NCBI GenBank assembly: GCA_039809495.1
Contig: JBDHVC010000019.1
Coordinates: forward strand, 1-64,000
Length of the DNA stretch: 64,000 bases
Reading direction: 5' to 3'
Origin: JAFLCL01 sp039809495
Lineage (GTDB): Bacteria > Myxococcota_A > Polyangia > Polyangiales > Sandaracinaceae
The notes beneath the pieces are model-generated. The model saw only the letters and a program-made list of their open reading frames with translations, did not search any database and had not been told where the DNA came from. The translations under genes were made by a program, and so were the position numbers. Shown in pieces: positions 45,683 through 54,676 of this stretch (positions are counted from its first letter, which is position 1; each line of letters starts with the position of its first letter).

Positions 45683-46776
45683 GAGAGCGCGCTCTTCTCG
45701 ACCTGCGTCTCCAGGTATGCGCGGATCTTGTCTTGGAGGCGCTTCTCGAGCTGTCGCACGCGCTCGCGGCTCACGCCGAAGCGATCGCCGAGCTCCTGGA
45801 GGGTCTTCGGCTCCTCGGCGAGCAGGCGCTCGTGGAAGATGATCGCGTCCTTGCCGCTGAGCGTCTCGCCGTACTTGCGGATCTTCTGGGTGAGCAGCTC
45901 GTTGAGCTCGCCCTCGGCGAGCGCCTCGTCCACAGGCCCCTCGTCGCTCGACATCGTCTCGAGCCGCGTCATCGGCTTGCCCTCGGTGCTCTGACCGAGC
46001 GGCGCGTCGAGCGAGAGCTCCGAGCCGGAGAGGCGCCGATCCATCGAGACGACCTCCTCCGTGGGCACCTCGAGGTTCGTCGCGATGAGCTCGGGCGTGG
46101 GATCGATCCCCATCGCCGCGAGGCGCGCCTTCTCCTTCTTGAGGTTGAAGAAGAGCTTGCGCTGCGTCTGCGTGGTCCCGAGCTTCACGAGCCGCCAATT
46201 GTTGAGGATGAACCGCAGGATGTACGCGCGGATCCACCACGCCGCGTAGCTCGAGAGCTTCACGCCGCGGTTCGGGTCGTACTTCTTCACGGCCTGCATG
46301 AGGCCGATGTTCCCCTCTTGGACGAGGTCCAGGATGTTGCGGTACGCGCGGCGGTAATCGAACGCGATCTTGACGACGAGGCGGAGGTTGGCGGTGACGA
46401 GCCGCTTGGCGGCCTCGACGTCGCCGGTGCTCGCGTAGCGGGTCGCGAGCGCGTGCGTCTCCTCGGGCGAGAGCATCGAGTAGCGCTGGACGTCGCGCAT
46501 GTAGGCCTGGAGCGGGTCTTCTCGAGAGAGCGCGCCCGAGTCGCGGCGCGCGAGCGCCGTCGTGGTCGACGCGCGTGGCGCGGCGCGCTCCTCGTCGGCG
46601 TCGATGACCTCCATCCCGAGCACCTCGTCGTCGCTCGGCTCGACGACGGCCGCGTCCAGCTCGTCGTGATCGCTCGACTCGTCGCGATCGTCCTCGTCCG
46701 CCTCGTGCTCGCGCCGCTCCTCGCCGTCGCCGTCGAGCGGGTCGTCGTCGGTCGCGTCTCGTCGACGGGTTGCCAT
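45679..46776 (-). CDS. rpoH: RpoH-type (sigma32-like) RNA polymerase sigma factor
   Basis: The 365-residue product is a sigma70-family factor of the heat-shock group. Region 2 contains VTANLRLVVKIAFDYRRAYR, NILDLVQEGNIGLMQAVKK and SYAAWWIRAYILRFILNN. The hallmark RpoH box QRKLFFNLKK follows, and region 4 ends with LQELGDRFGVSRERVRQLE. An extra N-terminal segment of about 75 residues is strongly acidic (DDDPLDGDGEERREHEADED and so on), which is unusual. The ATG at 46776 is preferred over an upstream TTG. It could direct transcription of heat-shock genes, in addition to the CIRCE control seen at groESL. It overlaps rsmI by 4 bp. Confidence 0.92.
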   Translation of the reverse strand: MATRRRDATDDDPLDGDGEERREHEADEDDRDESSDHDELDAAVVEPSDDEVLGMEVIDADEERAAPRASTTTALARRDSGALSREDPLQAYMRDVQRYSMLSPEETHALATRYASTGDVEAAKRLVTANLRLVVKIAFDYRRAYRNILDLVQEGNIGLMQAVKKYDPNRGVKLSSYAAWWIRAYILRFILNNWRLVKLGTTQTQRKLFFNLKKEKARLAAMGIDPTPELIATNLEVPTEEVVSMDRRLSGSELSLDAPLGQSTEGKPMTRLETMSSDEGPVDEALAEGELNELLTQKIRKYGETLSGKDAIIFHERLLAEEPKTLQELGDRFGVSRERVRQLEKRLQDKIRAYLETQVEKSALS

Positions 46777-46846
46777 GGGCTCGCTCGGCAACGTGTCGCC
46801 CTTCCGAGCGTCCGGCAACCCGGATCGCCGCGTCCGCCCGCGGCGA

Positions 46847-48751
46847 TCAGTCCGCGCGCGCGCTCGATGGCTCGACCCGCGCGAAGATCAGGTCCTCGAA
46901 CGAGGCGGGGCCGATCAGCGCCCAGGCGTCGCTCGCGCGCAGGGCGCTCGCCTCGGCGCTCGTCCCCTTCACGTACGCCCACTTGGCCGAGAGCTCGTCG
47001 AGGCGCGCGAGGAAGTCGGCTCGACCCTCGAAGGGGACGAAGACGACGCGGTTCGAGAAGTCGTCGTTCCACACGTTGCCCGGGAACCCGATGTCGGCGC
47101 TGAACGCGACGACGTCGCCCGCGTGGAGGTCCTCGTCGCGCCGTCGCCGCGTCTCGGCCGGCAGGAGGCAGTGGCTCGTGTCGGCGAGGTTCCGCTCGGC
47201 GAGCGGCGCGCGCGCGAGCTCGATCGCCTCTGGGACCGTGACGTCCCAGGCGGGCACGGCCCAGAGGAGCGTGAGCGCGTTGAGGACGAGCATCGCGCCG
47301 AGCGCGGCGTCCTCGATGCGCTGGCGGCCCGTCTTCGCGAGCCACCAGCCGATCACCACGAGGCCCGTCGCCGGGAACGCGAGGCTGAAGCGCGCCCACT
47401 GATGCCCGGGCGAGAGCGCCTGCACGAGCACCCCGAAGCCGAGGCAGAAGAGGAGCGGCGTCAGGCGCGCGCGCGCGGCGCGATCGGCGAGGCTCGAGAT
47501 CCACGCCGCGAAGAGCGCGGGCGCCGCCAGCGCGAGGAGCGGCGCCGCGACGAAGGGGAGCGCGTAGCCGTACGCGTGGCGCCCGGTGTCGTGGTAGTCC
47601 TCGCCGACGGTCGGCGGCCCCGTGAGCTCGTTCCAGACGTAGGCGAAGCCGCGCTGCATGTGGCCCGCCTCGACGGTCCCCTCGAGGCGCACGCCGAGGA
47701 GCGCGCTCTCGTAGGTGATCGGCCACATGGGGTTGCCGTGCAGGAGCTGGTTTCGGACGTAGGTCGGGAGCGCGTAGGCGCCCGCCACCGCGAAGGCGCC
47801 GAGCAAGCTCGCGAGGAGCCGAGCGTCGCGCCGCGCGAGGACCCGCAGCGTGAGCCAGCCTCCGAGCATCGCGCCGAAGACGAGGCCGTTCGCCTTGATG
47901 GCGCCGAGCAGACCGAGGGCGAGGCCCGCCATCCACACGTCGCGCGCACGCAGCTCGATCCGCGAGACGAAGTGGAGCGCGAGGATCGTCGCGGTGAGCA
48001 CCGAGAGATCGACGTACGTGCTCCTGAGCTGGAGCGCCGCCGCGGGGATCGTGACGGCGACGGTGGCGAGGCCGACGCTCGCCGCGAGCGAGCCGCCGTG
48101 GCGACGCGCGAGCGTGAAGACGCCGAGCGCGGCGACGAGGAACGCGAAGCTCGGGACGACGTCGACGAGGCGTCGATCGTAGAGCGCGCTCGCCCAGAGC
48201 TGGAGGTTCTCCGTCGCGCGCGGGTAGCCGTTCACCATCTCGAGCGTGGGCGGCACCGAGACGATCGAGAACCCCCGGTTCTGGAGGGCGAACCCGACCA
48301 TCGGCTCGTGGTACCAGAGCCCGTCCCACGCGCCGGAGGGCGCGAGCCACGCGACGTAGCTCGTCCAGAGCGCGAGGCCGACGAGCCAGAGGTACGCGAG
48401 CCAGGCGACGCTCCCCGTCCGCCTCAGCGCGCGCGAGAGCTCGAAGGGCGCCGCGGCGAGCGCGAGCGCGTCCCTGAGGGTCGCTCGTCGCGTCTCGCGC
48501 GTCGCGGTGGCGAGCGCGATCGTCGCGCCGAGGAGCGAGAGCGCGAGGGCGAGCGCGACGATCCAGACGCGCTCGAGCGCGCCGCTCCACCCGAGCGCGT
48601 AGATCGTCCCCTCGATGATCGAGGTCGCGACGAGCGCGGTCGCGAGGCCGCGCTCCGCGAGCGCCTCGGGCGCGCTCGCGCTCGGGTAGAGGCGCGCCGC
48701 GACGACGGCCGAGCCGGCGAAGACGAGCGCTGTCACGGCGAGGAGGAGCAC
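46847..48751 (-). CDS. Polytopic membrane protein, putative GT-C glycosyltransferase
   Basis: The 634-residue product has about 11 to 13 hydrophobic segments. An early extracytoplasmic loop contains SGAWDGLWYHEPMVGFA, with the acidic residue followed by WYH that is typical of GT-C family enzymes using polyprenyl-linked sugars. A large soluble C-terminal part (about 500-634) ends in SSARAD. The start is a GTG 9 bp after the methyltransferase stop. Association with two methyltransferase genes suggests envelope polysaccharide or glycolipid modification. Donor and acceptor cannot be told from sequence. Confidence 0.7.
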   Translation of the reverse strand: MLLLAVTALVFAGSAVVAARLYPSASAPEALAERGLATALVATSIIEGTIYALGWSGALERVWIVALALALSLLGATIALATATRETRRATLRDALALAAAPFELSRALRRTGSVAWLAYLWLVGLALWTSYVAWLAPSGAWDGLWYHEPMVGFALQNRGFSIVSVPPTLEMVNGYPRATENLQLWASALYDRRLVDVVPSFAFLVAALGVFTLARRHGGSLAASVGLATVAVTIPAAALQLRSTYVDLSVLTATILALHFVSRIELRARDVWMAGLALGLLGAIKANGLVFGAMLGGWLTLRVLARRDARLLASLLGAFAVAGAYALPTYVRNQLLHGNPMWPITYESALLGVRLEGTVEAGHMQRGFAYVWNELTGPPTVGEDYHDTGRHAYGYALPFVAAPLLALAAPALFAAWISSLADRAARARLTPLLFCLGFGVLVQALSPGHQWARFSLAFPATGLVVIGWWLAKTGRQRIEDAALGAMLVLNALTLLWAVPAWDVTVPEAIELARAPLAERNLADTSHCLLPAETRRRRDEDLHAGDVVAFSADIGFPGNVWNDDFSNRVVFVPFEGRADFLARLDELSAKWAYVKGTSAEASALRASDAWALIGPASFEDLIFARVEPSSARAD

Positions 48752-48760
48752 CTCGCGATC

Positions 48761-49408
48761 CTAGCTGGGCGCGAGCTGCGTGCGGCGCCAGTGCCCGAGC
48801 AGCGTCCAGCGCGTCCACGGGATCTCGACGTCGACGAACTCCATCCCCGGGCCGACGTCGAGCGCGCGGAGCCTCGCGGCGTCGAATTTCGACGGATGGA
48901 TGTGCGCGCGCGTGTAGCCGTCGCGCCGCGCCACCCACTCGAGCGCCGTGCGCTCGAGCAGGCCGAGCGTGCTGTCCCAGCCGTAGTTCGGCGTCGAGAG
49001 CAGGAGCGAGCCGCCGAGGGCGACGCGCCGCGCGAGCATCTGCGCCCACGGCGCCGGCTCCTCGAGGTGCTCGACGACCTCCTTCGCGAGCACGACGTCG
49101 AAGTCGCCGGCGAACGCGCCCTCGCGCGGGAGCTCCGCGGCCGAGGGGCAGACGGCGAGCCGCTCACGCAGCTCGGGGAAGCGGGCGCGGCTCGCCTCGA
49201 TCGCCTGAGGATCCAGGTCACACCCGAAGAAGTGGACCCCCCGCACGCCGGGGAAGATGGGCTCGATGCCGCAGCCGACGACGAGCACGCGCGCCCCGGG
49301 CTTCGCCTCGAGGATCCGCTGGAAGCCCTCGACGAGGGGGCGGTGGTAGAGCGACCACGGGAAGCGATCCTTGCGGGCGTGGTTCGCGAAGTAGGGCGCG
49401 TGCGTCAT
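48761..49408 (-). CDS. Class I SAM-dependent methyltransferase
   Basis: The 215-residue product has the SAM-binding motif VLVVGCGIEPIF near residue 37, an acidic residue after strand 2 (FFGCDLDPQAI), and motif IV DVVLAKEVVEHLEEP. The pattern is that of Methyltransf_11/23-type enzymes acting on small molecules or sugars. The ATG overlaps the stop of the preceding methyltransferase by 4 bp. Substrate unknown. Confidence 0.85.
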   Translation of the reverse strand: MTHAPYFANHARKDRFPWSLYHRPLVEGFQRILEAKPGARVLVVGCGIEPIFPGVRGVHFFGCDLDPQAIEASRARFPELRERLAVCPSAAELPREGAFAGDFDVVLAKEVVEHLEEPAPWAQMLARRVALGGSLLLSTPNYGWDSTLGLLERTALEWVARRDGYTRAHIHPSKFDAARLRALDVGPGMEFVDVEIPWTRWTLLGHWRRTQLAPS

Positions 49409-50325
49409 CCGACCTTGCGCGCGTGGATGACGATCTCGCCGGGCTTCATCGACTCGACGTCGCGGCGCAGGGCCGAAGCGAGCGCGCGGACGACGGACCT
49501 CGGCACGACCGCGAGGGCGCGCCGCACGGCGGGCATGAGCGTCCAGCGCCCCGTCAGCTTCTTCACGAGCCAGCCCGACACGCTCGGGTAGAGCAGGACG
49601 TCGAACGCGCCGGTGACGCCGCTCGAGACGATGGGCTCGACGCGGTCGACCACGAAGCCCTCGGCCGCGAGGAGCGCCTCCCACCGCTTCGGGTCGTAGA
49701 GGTGGACGTGGTAGAAGATCTGATCGAGCCCGTCGCGGTAGCTCCGCGCGAGGGCCCCGAGGCCCACCGCCTCGAGCACGCGCGGCACGATCAGCTCGTG
49801 CGTCCAGTCGGGCGTCGGGACGATGAGCACGAAGGGCGCGCCGGGCGCGAGCGCCTTCGAGATCGTGCGAAACGCGCCGGAGATGTCGGGGACGTGCTCG
49901 AGCGAGCAATTGGCGATCGCGCTCTTGAAGTACCCGCTCGGGAGATCGGTCGTCGTCACGCTCCCGCAGATCAGGGTCGAGTACGTCGCGGTCGACTGCG
50001 CGCGCCGCACCTCGTTCGGGTTGATGTCGATGCCCCAGACCTGGCGATCCGGATAGCAGAGCCGCGCGAAGATCCCGTCGCCGCAGCCGACGTCGAGGAT
50101 CGGCTCGGGCAATTCCACCCCACGCATCGCCGCGAGCCGCACGCACTCTCGGAGCGCCAGGGCCGCGGGCGCGTAGGCGAAGTAGTCGGCGAAGAACTCG
50201 AGGCCGAGCTCGTCGTCGCTCTTCATGCGCTCGAGGGCCCGATCGATCGCGGGATCAGAGGCCTCGGTAGGCTCGGCGTCGGCGCTCGTCGCGCGCTCTT
50301 TCGTGGAAGCGGTTCGCTCGGTCAC
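49405..50325 (-). CDS. Class I SAM-dependent methyltransferase, longer form
   Basis: The 306-residue product begins at a GTG with a Thr/Glu/Ser-rich tail. Its SAM site is ILDVGCGDGIFARLC, with D in VWGIDINPNEV and motif IV ANCSLEHVPDISGA. The C-terminal region from about 195 is a longer, partly hydrophobic extension (PSVSGWLVKKLTGRW) that may touch the membrane or bind a lipid-linked substrate. It is first in the methyltransferase-methyltransferase-glycosyltransferase set, coupled by overlap to the next. The start is moderately certain because an ATG 33 codons downstream is also possible. Confidence 0.8.
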   Translation of the reverse strand: MTERTASTKERATSADAEPTEASDPAIDRALERMKSDDELGLEFFADYFAYAPAALALRECVRLAAMRGVELPEPILDVGCGDGIFARLCYPDRQVWGIDINPNEVRRAQSTATYSTLICGSVTTTDLPSGYFKSAIANCSLEHVPDISGAFRTISKALAPGAPFVLIVPTPDWTHELIVPRVLEAVGLGALARSYRDGLDQIFYHVHLYDPKRWEALLAAEGFVVDRVEPIVSSGVTGAFDVLLYPSVSGWLVKKLTGRWTLMPAVRRALAVVPRSVVRALASALRRDVESMKPGEIVIHARKVG

Positions 50326-50511
50326 GCGAGGATCCTCGGGATGGCGCTCGGAGGCGTCGAAGAGACGGAGAGCAAGAGAGGGGTGCGAGAGAGGGGAGCG
50401 AGTATAGGCCGCGGCACCCACGAGGCCACCTCGCGCGCCCGCGCGGGAGCGCCCGGCCTCCGCGCGCCGATTTCTTGACGTCGCGAGAGCCCCTGCTCGA
50501 CGGTCCGGCGC

Positions 50512-51225
50512 ATGGACTCGAGAGACCTCCAAGAGCTCGCGCGAGACGTGTCGGGGCTGCCGCTGACGATCGCGCTCGTCGACGCGGACGAGCTCCGAAG
50601 AGCGCGCGAGGCGCTCGCGCGCGGGCATCGCGTCGAGAGCCTCGCGCTCCTCCCTCCCTTCCACGTCTCGGACGACGACGCCTACCTCGTGCTGCCCGAG
50701 GACATCGGCGTCGAGCTGCGCGAGATGTTCGCGGACGGTGACGTCGACCTCTTGAACGACGCGATGGCGGAGGGGCTCTTGGCGATCGGCACCATCGAGC
50801 GCGGCGAGCGCCGCGGCGCGCACCGGGAGCTGCGCCTCGCCATCGACGACGCGGCGAGCGTCGCGACGCTCCTCGCGCGCATGCCCTACACGGACACGGT
50901 GGAGATCGGCGCCGGGCGAGAGCCGCTCGCCGCGGTCAACGCGCTCGCGCAGTTCCGGAACACCGTCGCCTCGTCCTTCCTCGACCGCGAGGGGCTCGGG
51001 CGGATGCTCCGCGAGCGCGAGCAAGCGAGCGCGTCGTGGCGGCCACCCGAGGACGACCCGGAGCTCGCGGGGGTCGATCCGACGTACGCGTGGACGCGAC
51101 GCGACGGCGAGGGTCGGGTGGCGATCGAGGCCGCGCTGTTCTGCGAGTACGAGGAGCTCGTGATGGTGCTCCACCCCGCGCTCCTCCGCCTCGCGGCCGC
51201 TCCCGCGCGCGCGCTCACGCCCTGA
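50512..51225 (+). CDS. Protein of unknown function upstream of oleA
   Basis: The 237-residue product is a soluble alpha/beta protein without signal, membrane segment or cysteine motif. Notable segments are SDDDAYLVLPEDIGVELREMF (50-70) and YTDTVEIGAGREPLAAVNA. I do not recognise the family. Coding bias is strong, but the ribosome binding site before the ATG is poor. It precedes oleA by 102 bp on the same strand and is divergent from the methyltransferase set, separated by 186 bp in which I see no clear promoter. Confidence 0.65.
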   Translation: MDSRDLQELARDVSGLPLTIALVDADELRRAREALARGHRVESLALLPPFHVSDDDAYLVLPEDIGVELREMFADGDVDLLNDAMAEGLLAIGTIERGERRGAHRELRLAIDDAASVATLLARMPYTDTVEIGAGREPLAAVNALAQFRNTVASSFLDREGLGRMLREREQASASWRPPEDDPELAGVDPTYAWTRRDGEGRVAIEAALFCEYEELVMVLHPALLRLAAAPARALTP

Positions 51226-51327
51226 GGGGCGCCGGGAGGCGTCGGCGCTGCGCGTCGTCGCTTCGGCTCGACGCGCGGCGCTCTTCGATTGCTCGGCCTC
51301 TGGCGCTGGGATAGAAGCGCCGCTTTC

Positions 51328-52344
51328 ATGCGGTTCGAGAACGTCTCCATCTTGAGCGTCGCAGCCATCGACGCGCCGAACCGCGTCACCTCGGCCGAGC
51401 TCGAGGCGCGCCTTTCGCCTTTCTTCAAGCGGATCGGCTTCACGAGCGGCGTGATCGCCTCGCTCAGCGGCGTCGTCGCGCGCCGCTTCTGGGACGAGGG
51501 GACGCAGCCGTCCGAGGCGGCGACGCGCGCGGCGGAGCGCGCGATCGAGCTCGCCCGGATCGATCGGCGCGACGTGGGCATGCTCGTGAACACGAGCGTC
51601 TGCCGTGACTTCGTCGAGCCCTCGACCGCCTGCCTCGTCCACGGCGCGCTCGGGCTCGAGCCGAGCTGCCTCAACTTCGACGTCTCGAACGCGTGCCTCG
51701 GGTTCATCAACGGGATGGACCTCGTCGCGCAGTCGATCGAGCGCGGCGTCGTCGACTACGGCCTCGTCGTCGACGGCGAGAGCAGCCGCTTCGTCGTCGA
51801 GCGGACGATCGAGCGCCTCAACGAGCGCGGCGACGCGCGCCTCTTCGCGAGCCACTTCGCGACGCTCACGCTCGGATCGGGGGCCGCGGCGGTGCTGCTC
51901 GCGCGCGCGGATCGGGTGCCCGAGGGTGCCCACCTCTACCGGGGCTCGGTCAGCCTGGCCGCGACGGAGCACAACCACCTCTGCCGAGGGCAGAACGACG
52001 AGATGATCGTCGATGGGCAGAGGCTCCTGCACGCGGGGGTCGATCTCGCCGCGCGGACCTTCGCGCTCGCCCGCGCAGGGTTCGGGTGGAGCCCCGCCGC
52101 GCTCGACGAGGTCGTCATCCATCAGGTGAGCCGCACGCACACCGACAAGCTCGTCGAGCGGCTCGAGCTCGCGCCCTCGCGCGTCCACTCGATCTTCCAC
52201 GAGTACGGGAACGTCGGCCCGGCGTCGATCCCGATGGTGCTCGCGCAGGCCGACGCGCTCGGGCGGCTCTCGAGGGGGCACCGCGTCGGCCTCATGGGGA
52301 TCGGGAGCGGCCTCAACTGCGCGATGGCCGAGGTGATCTGGTGA
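51328..52344 (+). CDS. oleA: OleA, acyl-CoA Claisen condensation thiolase
   Basis: OleA joins two fatty acyl-CoAs to a beta-keto acid, the first step of long-chain olefin synthesis. The 338-residue product has the family length and near-diagnostic phrases: NVSILSVAAIDAP, LVNTSVCRDFVEPSTA, and the active-site Cys in VSNACLGFINGMD. The catalytic His is in VIHQVSRTHTD and the Asn in HEYGNVGPASIP. The end LMGIGSGLNCAMAEVIW also matches. It starts at ATG 51328, where homology begins. It overlaps oleB by 4 bp; oleC and oleD are not in the window. Confidence 0.93.
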   Translation: MRFENVSILSVAAIDAPNRVTSAELEARLSPFFKRIGFTSGVIASLSGVVARRFWDEGTQPSEAATRAAERAIELARIDRRDVGMLVNTSVCRDFVEPSTACLVHGALGLEPSCLNFDVSNACLGFINGMDLVAQSIERGVVDYGLVVDGESSRFVVERTIERLNERGDARLFASHFATLTLGSGAAAVLLARADRVPEGAHLYRGSVSLAATEHNHLCRGQNDEMIVDGQRLLHAGVDLAARTFALARAGFGWSPAALDEVVIHQVSRTHTDKLVERLELAPSRVHSIFHEYGNVGPASIPMVLAQADALGRLSRGHRVGLMGIGSGLNCAMAEVIW

Positions 52345-53279
52345 AGGCCGAGGCGATCGACCTCTCCCCCACGCTCGCTCGGCTCGGCATCGCGCGCGCT
52401 CTCTATCCGTTCGAGGGGCGCGCGCTCTACGTCCGGGACCTCCATGGCGCGCGAACGATCCGCCTCTCCTACCTCGACGAGGGCCCCGAGGACGCGCCCG
52501 TCGTCGTGATGGTCCACGGTAACCCCACCTGGTCCTTCTATTACCGCGAGCTCGTCGAGCGCCTCCGAGCGACCCACCGCTCTGTCGTCCCCGATCACGT
52601 CGGGATGGGCCTCTCCGAGAAGCCGAGCGACGATCGCTACGCGTACACGCTCGCCTCGCGCGTCGACGATCTCGAGGCGCTGATCGACGAGGTCGCCCCC
52701 GATCGCGCCGTGAGCCTCGTCCTGCACGACTGGGGCGGGATGATCGGGATGGCGTGGGCCGCGCGGCACCCGGCGCGGGTCGAGCGGATCGTGGCGATGA
52801 ACACGGCGGCGTTTCGGATGCCCGCCGACAAGCGCTTCCCCCGGGCGCTCGCGCTCGCGCGCACGCCGCTCGGCACGCTCCTCGTGCGCGGCGCGAACGC
52901 CTTCGCGCTCGCCGCCTCGCGGGTCTGCGTCCAGAAGGGGGCGCTCTCGCGCGAGGTGCGGCGCGCTTACGTAGCGCCTTATCGAAGCTGGGCCGATCGC
53001 GTCGCGACGCTGCGCTTCGTCGAGGACATCCCGCTCGAGCCCGCCGACCGCGCCTACGCGATCGTCGAGGCGACGGAGGCGGGCCTCGGCGCGCTTCGCG
53101 ACGTGCCGACGCTCCTCGCCTTCGGCCTCCGCGACTTCGTCTTCGATCGCCCCTTCCTCGAGGCGTGGGAGCGGCGCTTCCCGCGCGCCGAGGTGCTCCG
53201 CTTCGAGGACGCGGGGCACTACGTCCTCGAGGACGAGCGGGATCGGCTCCTCCCCGCCATCGCCGCGTTCCTCGGCTGA
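52341..53279 (+). CDS. oleB: OleB, beta-lactone decarboxylase (alpha/beta-hydrolase of the haloalkane dehalogenase type)
   Basis: OleB opens and decarboxylates the beta-lactone made by OleC to give the olefin. The 312-residue product has the oxyanion motif VMVHGNPTWSFYYREL, the Asp nucleophile in LVLHDWGGMIG, and the catalytic His in EDAGHYVLED near the end. Alone it could be called haloalkane dehalogenase-like, but the coupling to oleA by a GTGA overlap makes OleB the better name. It starts at GTG 52341. Confidence 0.9.
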   Translation: MKAEAIDLSPTLARLGIARALYPFEGRALYVRDLHGARTIRLSYLDEGPEDAPVVVMVHGNPTWSFYYRELVERLRATHRSVVPDHVGMGLSEKPSDDRYAYTLASRVDDLEALIDEVAPDRAVSLVLHDWGGMIGMAWAARHPARVERIVAMNTAAFRMPADKRFPRALALARTPLGTLLVRGANAFALAASRVCVQKGALSREVRRAYVAPYRSWADRVATLRFVEDIPLEPADRAYAIVEATEAGLGALRDVPTLLAFGLRDFVFDRPFLEAWERRFPRAEVLRFEDAGHYVLEDERDRLLPAIAAFLG

Positions 53280-53593
53280 CCGGGCGCGCGGAATAGGTCG
53301 AGCGAGGCCCCGGTTCAGAGAGCGTCACGCATCGCGTCTCCTGCTCTGGGGGGCGCGCCGCCCCCTCGCCCGGCGAGGTGCTCCGTTCGATCCTTCCTCC
53401 TCCCCAACGAAGTGCGTCCCGTGGAAGAGCATCGATCCGAGACGAGGGGGCCGCGTGGCGCTATCCTCCCGCCCCTCGCCTCGCGGCGGGCGTGACGGAC
53501 CTCGAGCCGAGCGCGACGCACCGGGCGCTCGGGCCTGGTCGCGTCGCTCGTGCCCCGCGCGAGCGAGCCTTCGAACCTCGGAGCAGCCCCCTC
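53280..53593 (+). other. Intergenic region before the MoxR/Bat operon (314 bp)
   Basis: No gene is evident. A GC hairpin (GGGGG/CCCCC at 53348-53365) followed by a second short palindrome could end oleB transcription. The promoter of the MoxR/Bat operon should lie here, but I see no convincing -35/-10 pair. Confidence 0.4.
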
Positions 53594-54619
53594 ATGTACA
53601 CAGACGTCCGCGCCATCAACGAGCTCGTTCAGCGCGAGAGCGCCTTCACCGACGCCATCCTCCACGAGGTCGGCAAGGTCATCGTCGGCCAAGAGCACAT
53701 GATCGAGCGGATCCTCGTCGGTCTGCTGACCGGCGGCCACGTCCTGCTCGAGGGCGTCCCGGGCCTCGCGAAGACGCTGACCGTCAAGACGGTCTGCGAG
53801 ACGATCTCAGCGAAGTTCGCGCGGATCCAGTTCACCCCCGACATGCTCCCCGCCGACGTGGTGGGCACGGTCATCTACAACCAGCAACGCGGCGAATTCT
53901 CCGCGAAGCGCGGCCCGATCTTCGCGAACCTCGTCCTCGCGGACGAGATCAACCGCGCGCCCGCGAAGGTGCAGAGCGCGCTCCTCGAGGCGATGCAGGA
54001 GCGCCAGGTGACGATCGGCGACTCGACCTTCCCCCTCGAGGCGCCGTTCATGGTCATGGCGACGCAGAACCCGGTCGAGCAGGAGGGCACGTACCCGCTC
54101 CCCGAGGCCCAGGTCGATCGCTTCATGCTCCACGTCCTCGTCGGCTACCCGAGCCGCGAGGAGGAGAAGCGCGTCATGGAGCGGATGACGAAGGCCGCGC
54201 TCGCGAGCCACCTCGACAAGGCGAGGGCGGGGAGCGAGCTCGCCGTCGGGGCCGTCGCCTCCACCGAGCAGGTGCTCAAGGCGCGCGAGACGATCGCGCA
54301 CGTGATCGTCGACGACAAGATCAACGACTACATCCTCGACGTCGTCATCGCGACGCGCGATCCCAAGAAGGCGGGCCTCAAGGATCTGGTGGGGATGGTC
54401 GCGCACGGCGCCTCTCCGCGCGCCTCGATCGCGCTCAACCTGGCGGCGCGCGCGCACGCGTTCCTCCGCCACCGCGGCTACGTCACGCCCGAGGACGTCA
54501 AGGCGATCGGCCCCGACGTCTTGCGCCACCGCATCATCCTGACCTACGAGGCCGAGGCGGAAGAGATCACGAGCGATCAGGTCGTTCGCCGCATCTTCGA
54601 CAAGGTCGAGGTGCCCTGA
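53594..54619 (+). CDS. MoxR-family AAA+ ATPase
   Basis: MoxR ATPases act as chaperones with VWA-domain partners in envelope stress or enzyme maturation. The 341-residue product has Walker A GVPGLAKT at 54-61, Walker B LADEIN at 115-120 with RAP after it, the sensor region ATQNPVEQEGTYPLPEAQVDRF-like stretch, and the C-terminal lid with VAHGASPRASI. It starts at the ATG where homology begins. It is the first of eight consecutive co-directional genes, 57 bp before the DUF58 gene. Confidence 0.95.
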   Translation: MYTDVRAINELVQRESAFTDAILHEVGKVIVGQEHMIERILVGLLTGGHVLLEGVPGLAKTLTVKTVCETISAKFARIQFTPDMLPADVVGTVIYNQQRGEFSAKRGPIFANLVLADEINRAPAKVQSALLEAMQERQVTIGDSTFPLEAPFMVMATQNPVEQEGTYPLPEAQVDRFMLHVLVGYPSREEEKRVMERMTKAALASHLDKARAGSELAVGAVASTEQVLKARETIAHVIVDDKINDYILDVVIATRDPKKAGLKDLVGMVAHGASPRASIALNLAARAHAFLRHRGYVTPEDVKAIGPDVLRHRIILTYEAEAEEITSDQVVRRIFDKVEVP

Positions 54620-54676
54620 GCTTCGACGTCGGTCGCGCGAGGCGTCCCCGACGAGCCCCCCCACCTCAGGTCCGCC

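Noticed and set aside
53348..53365. GC hairpin after oleB as a firm terminator
   Set aside because: Only five perfect pairs and no T-tract; kept as a remark in the intergenic entry.
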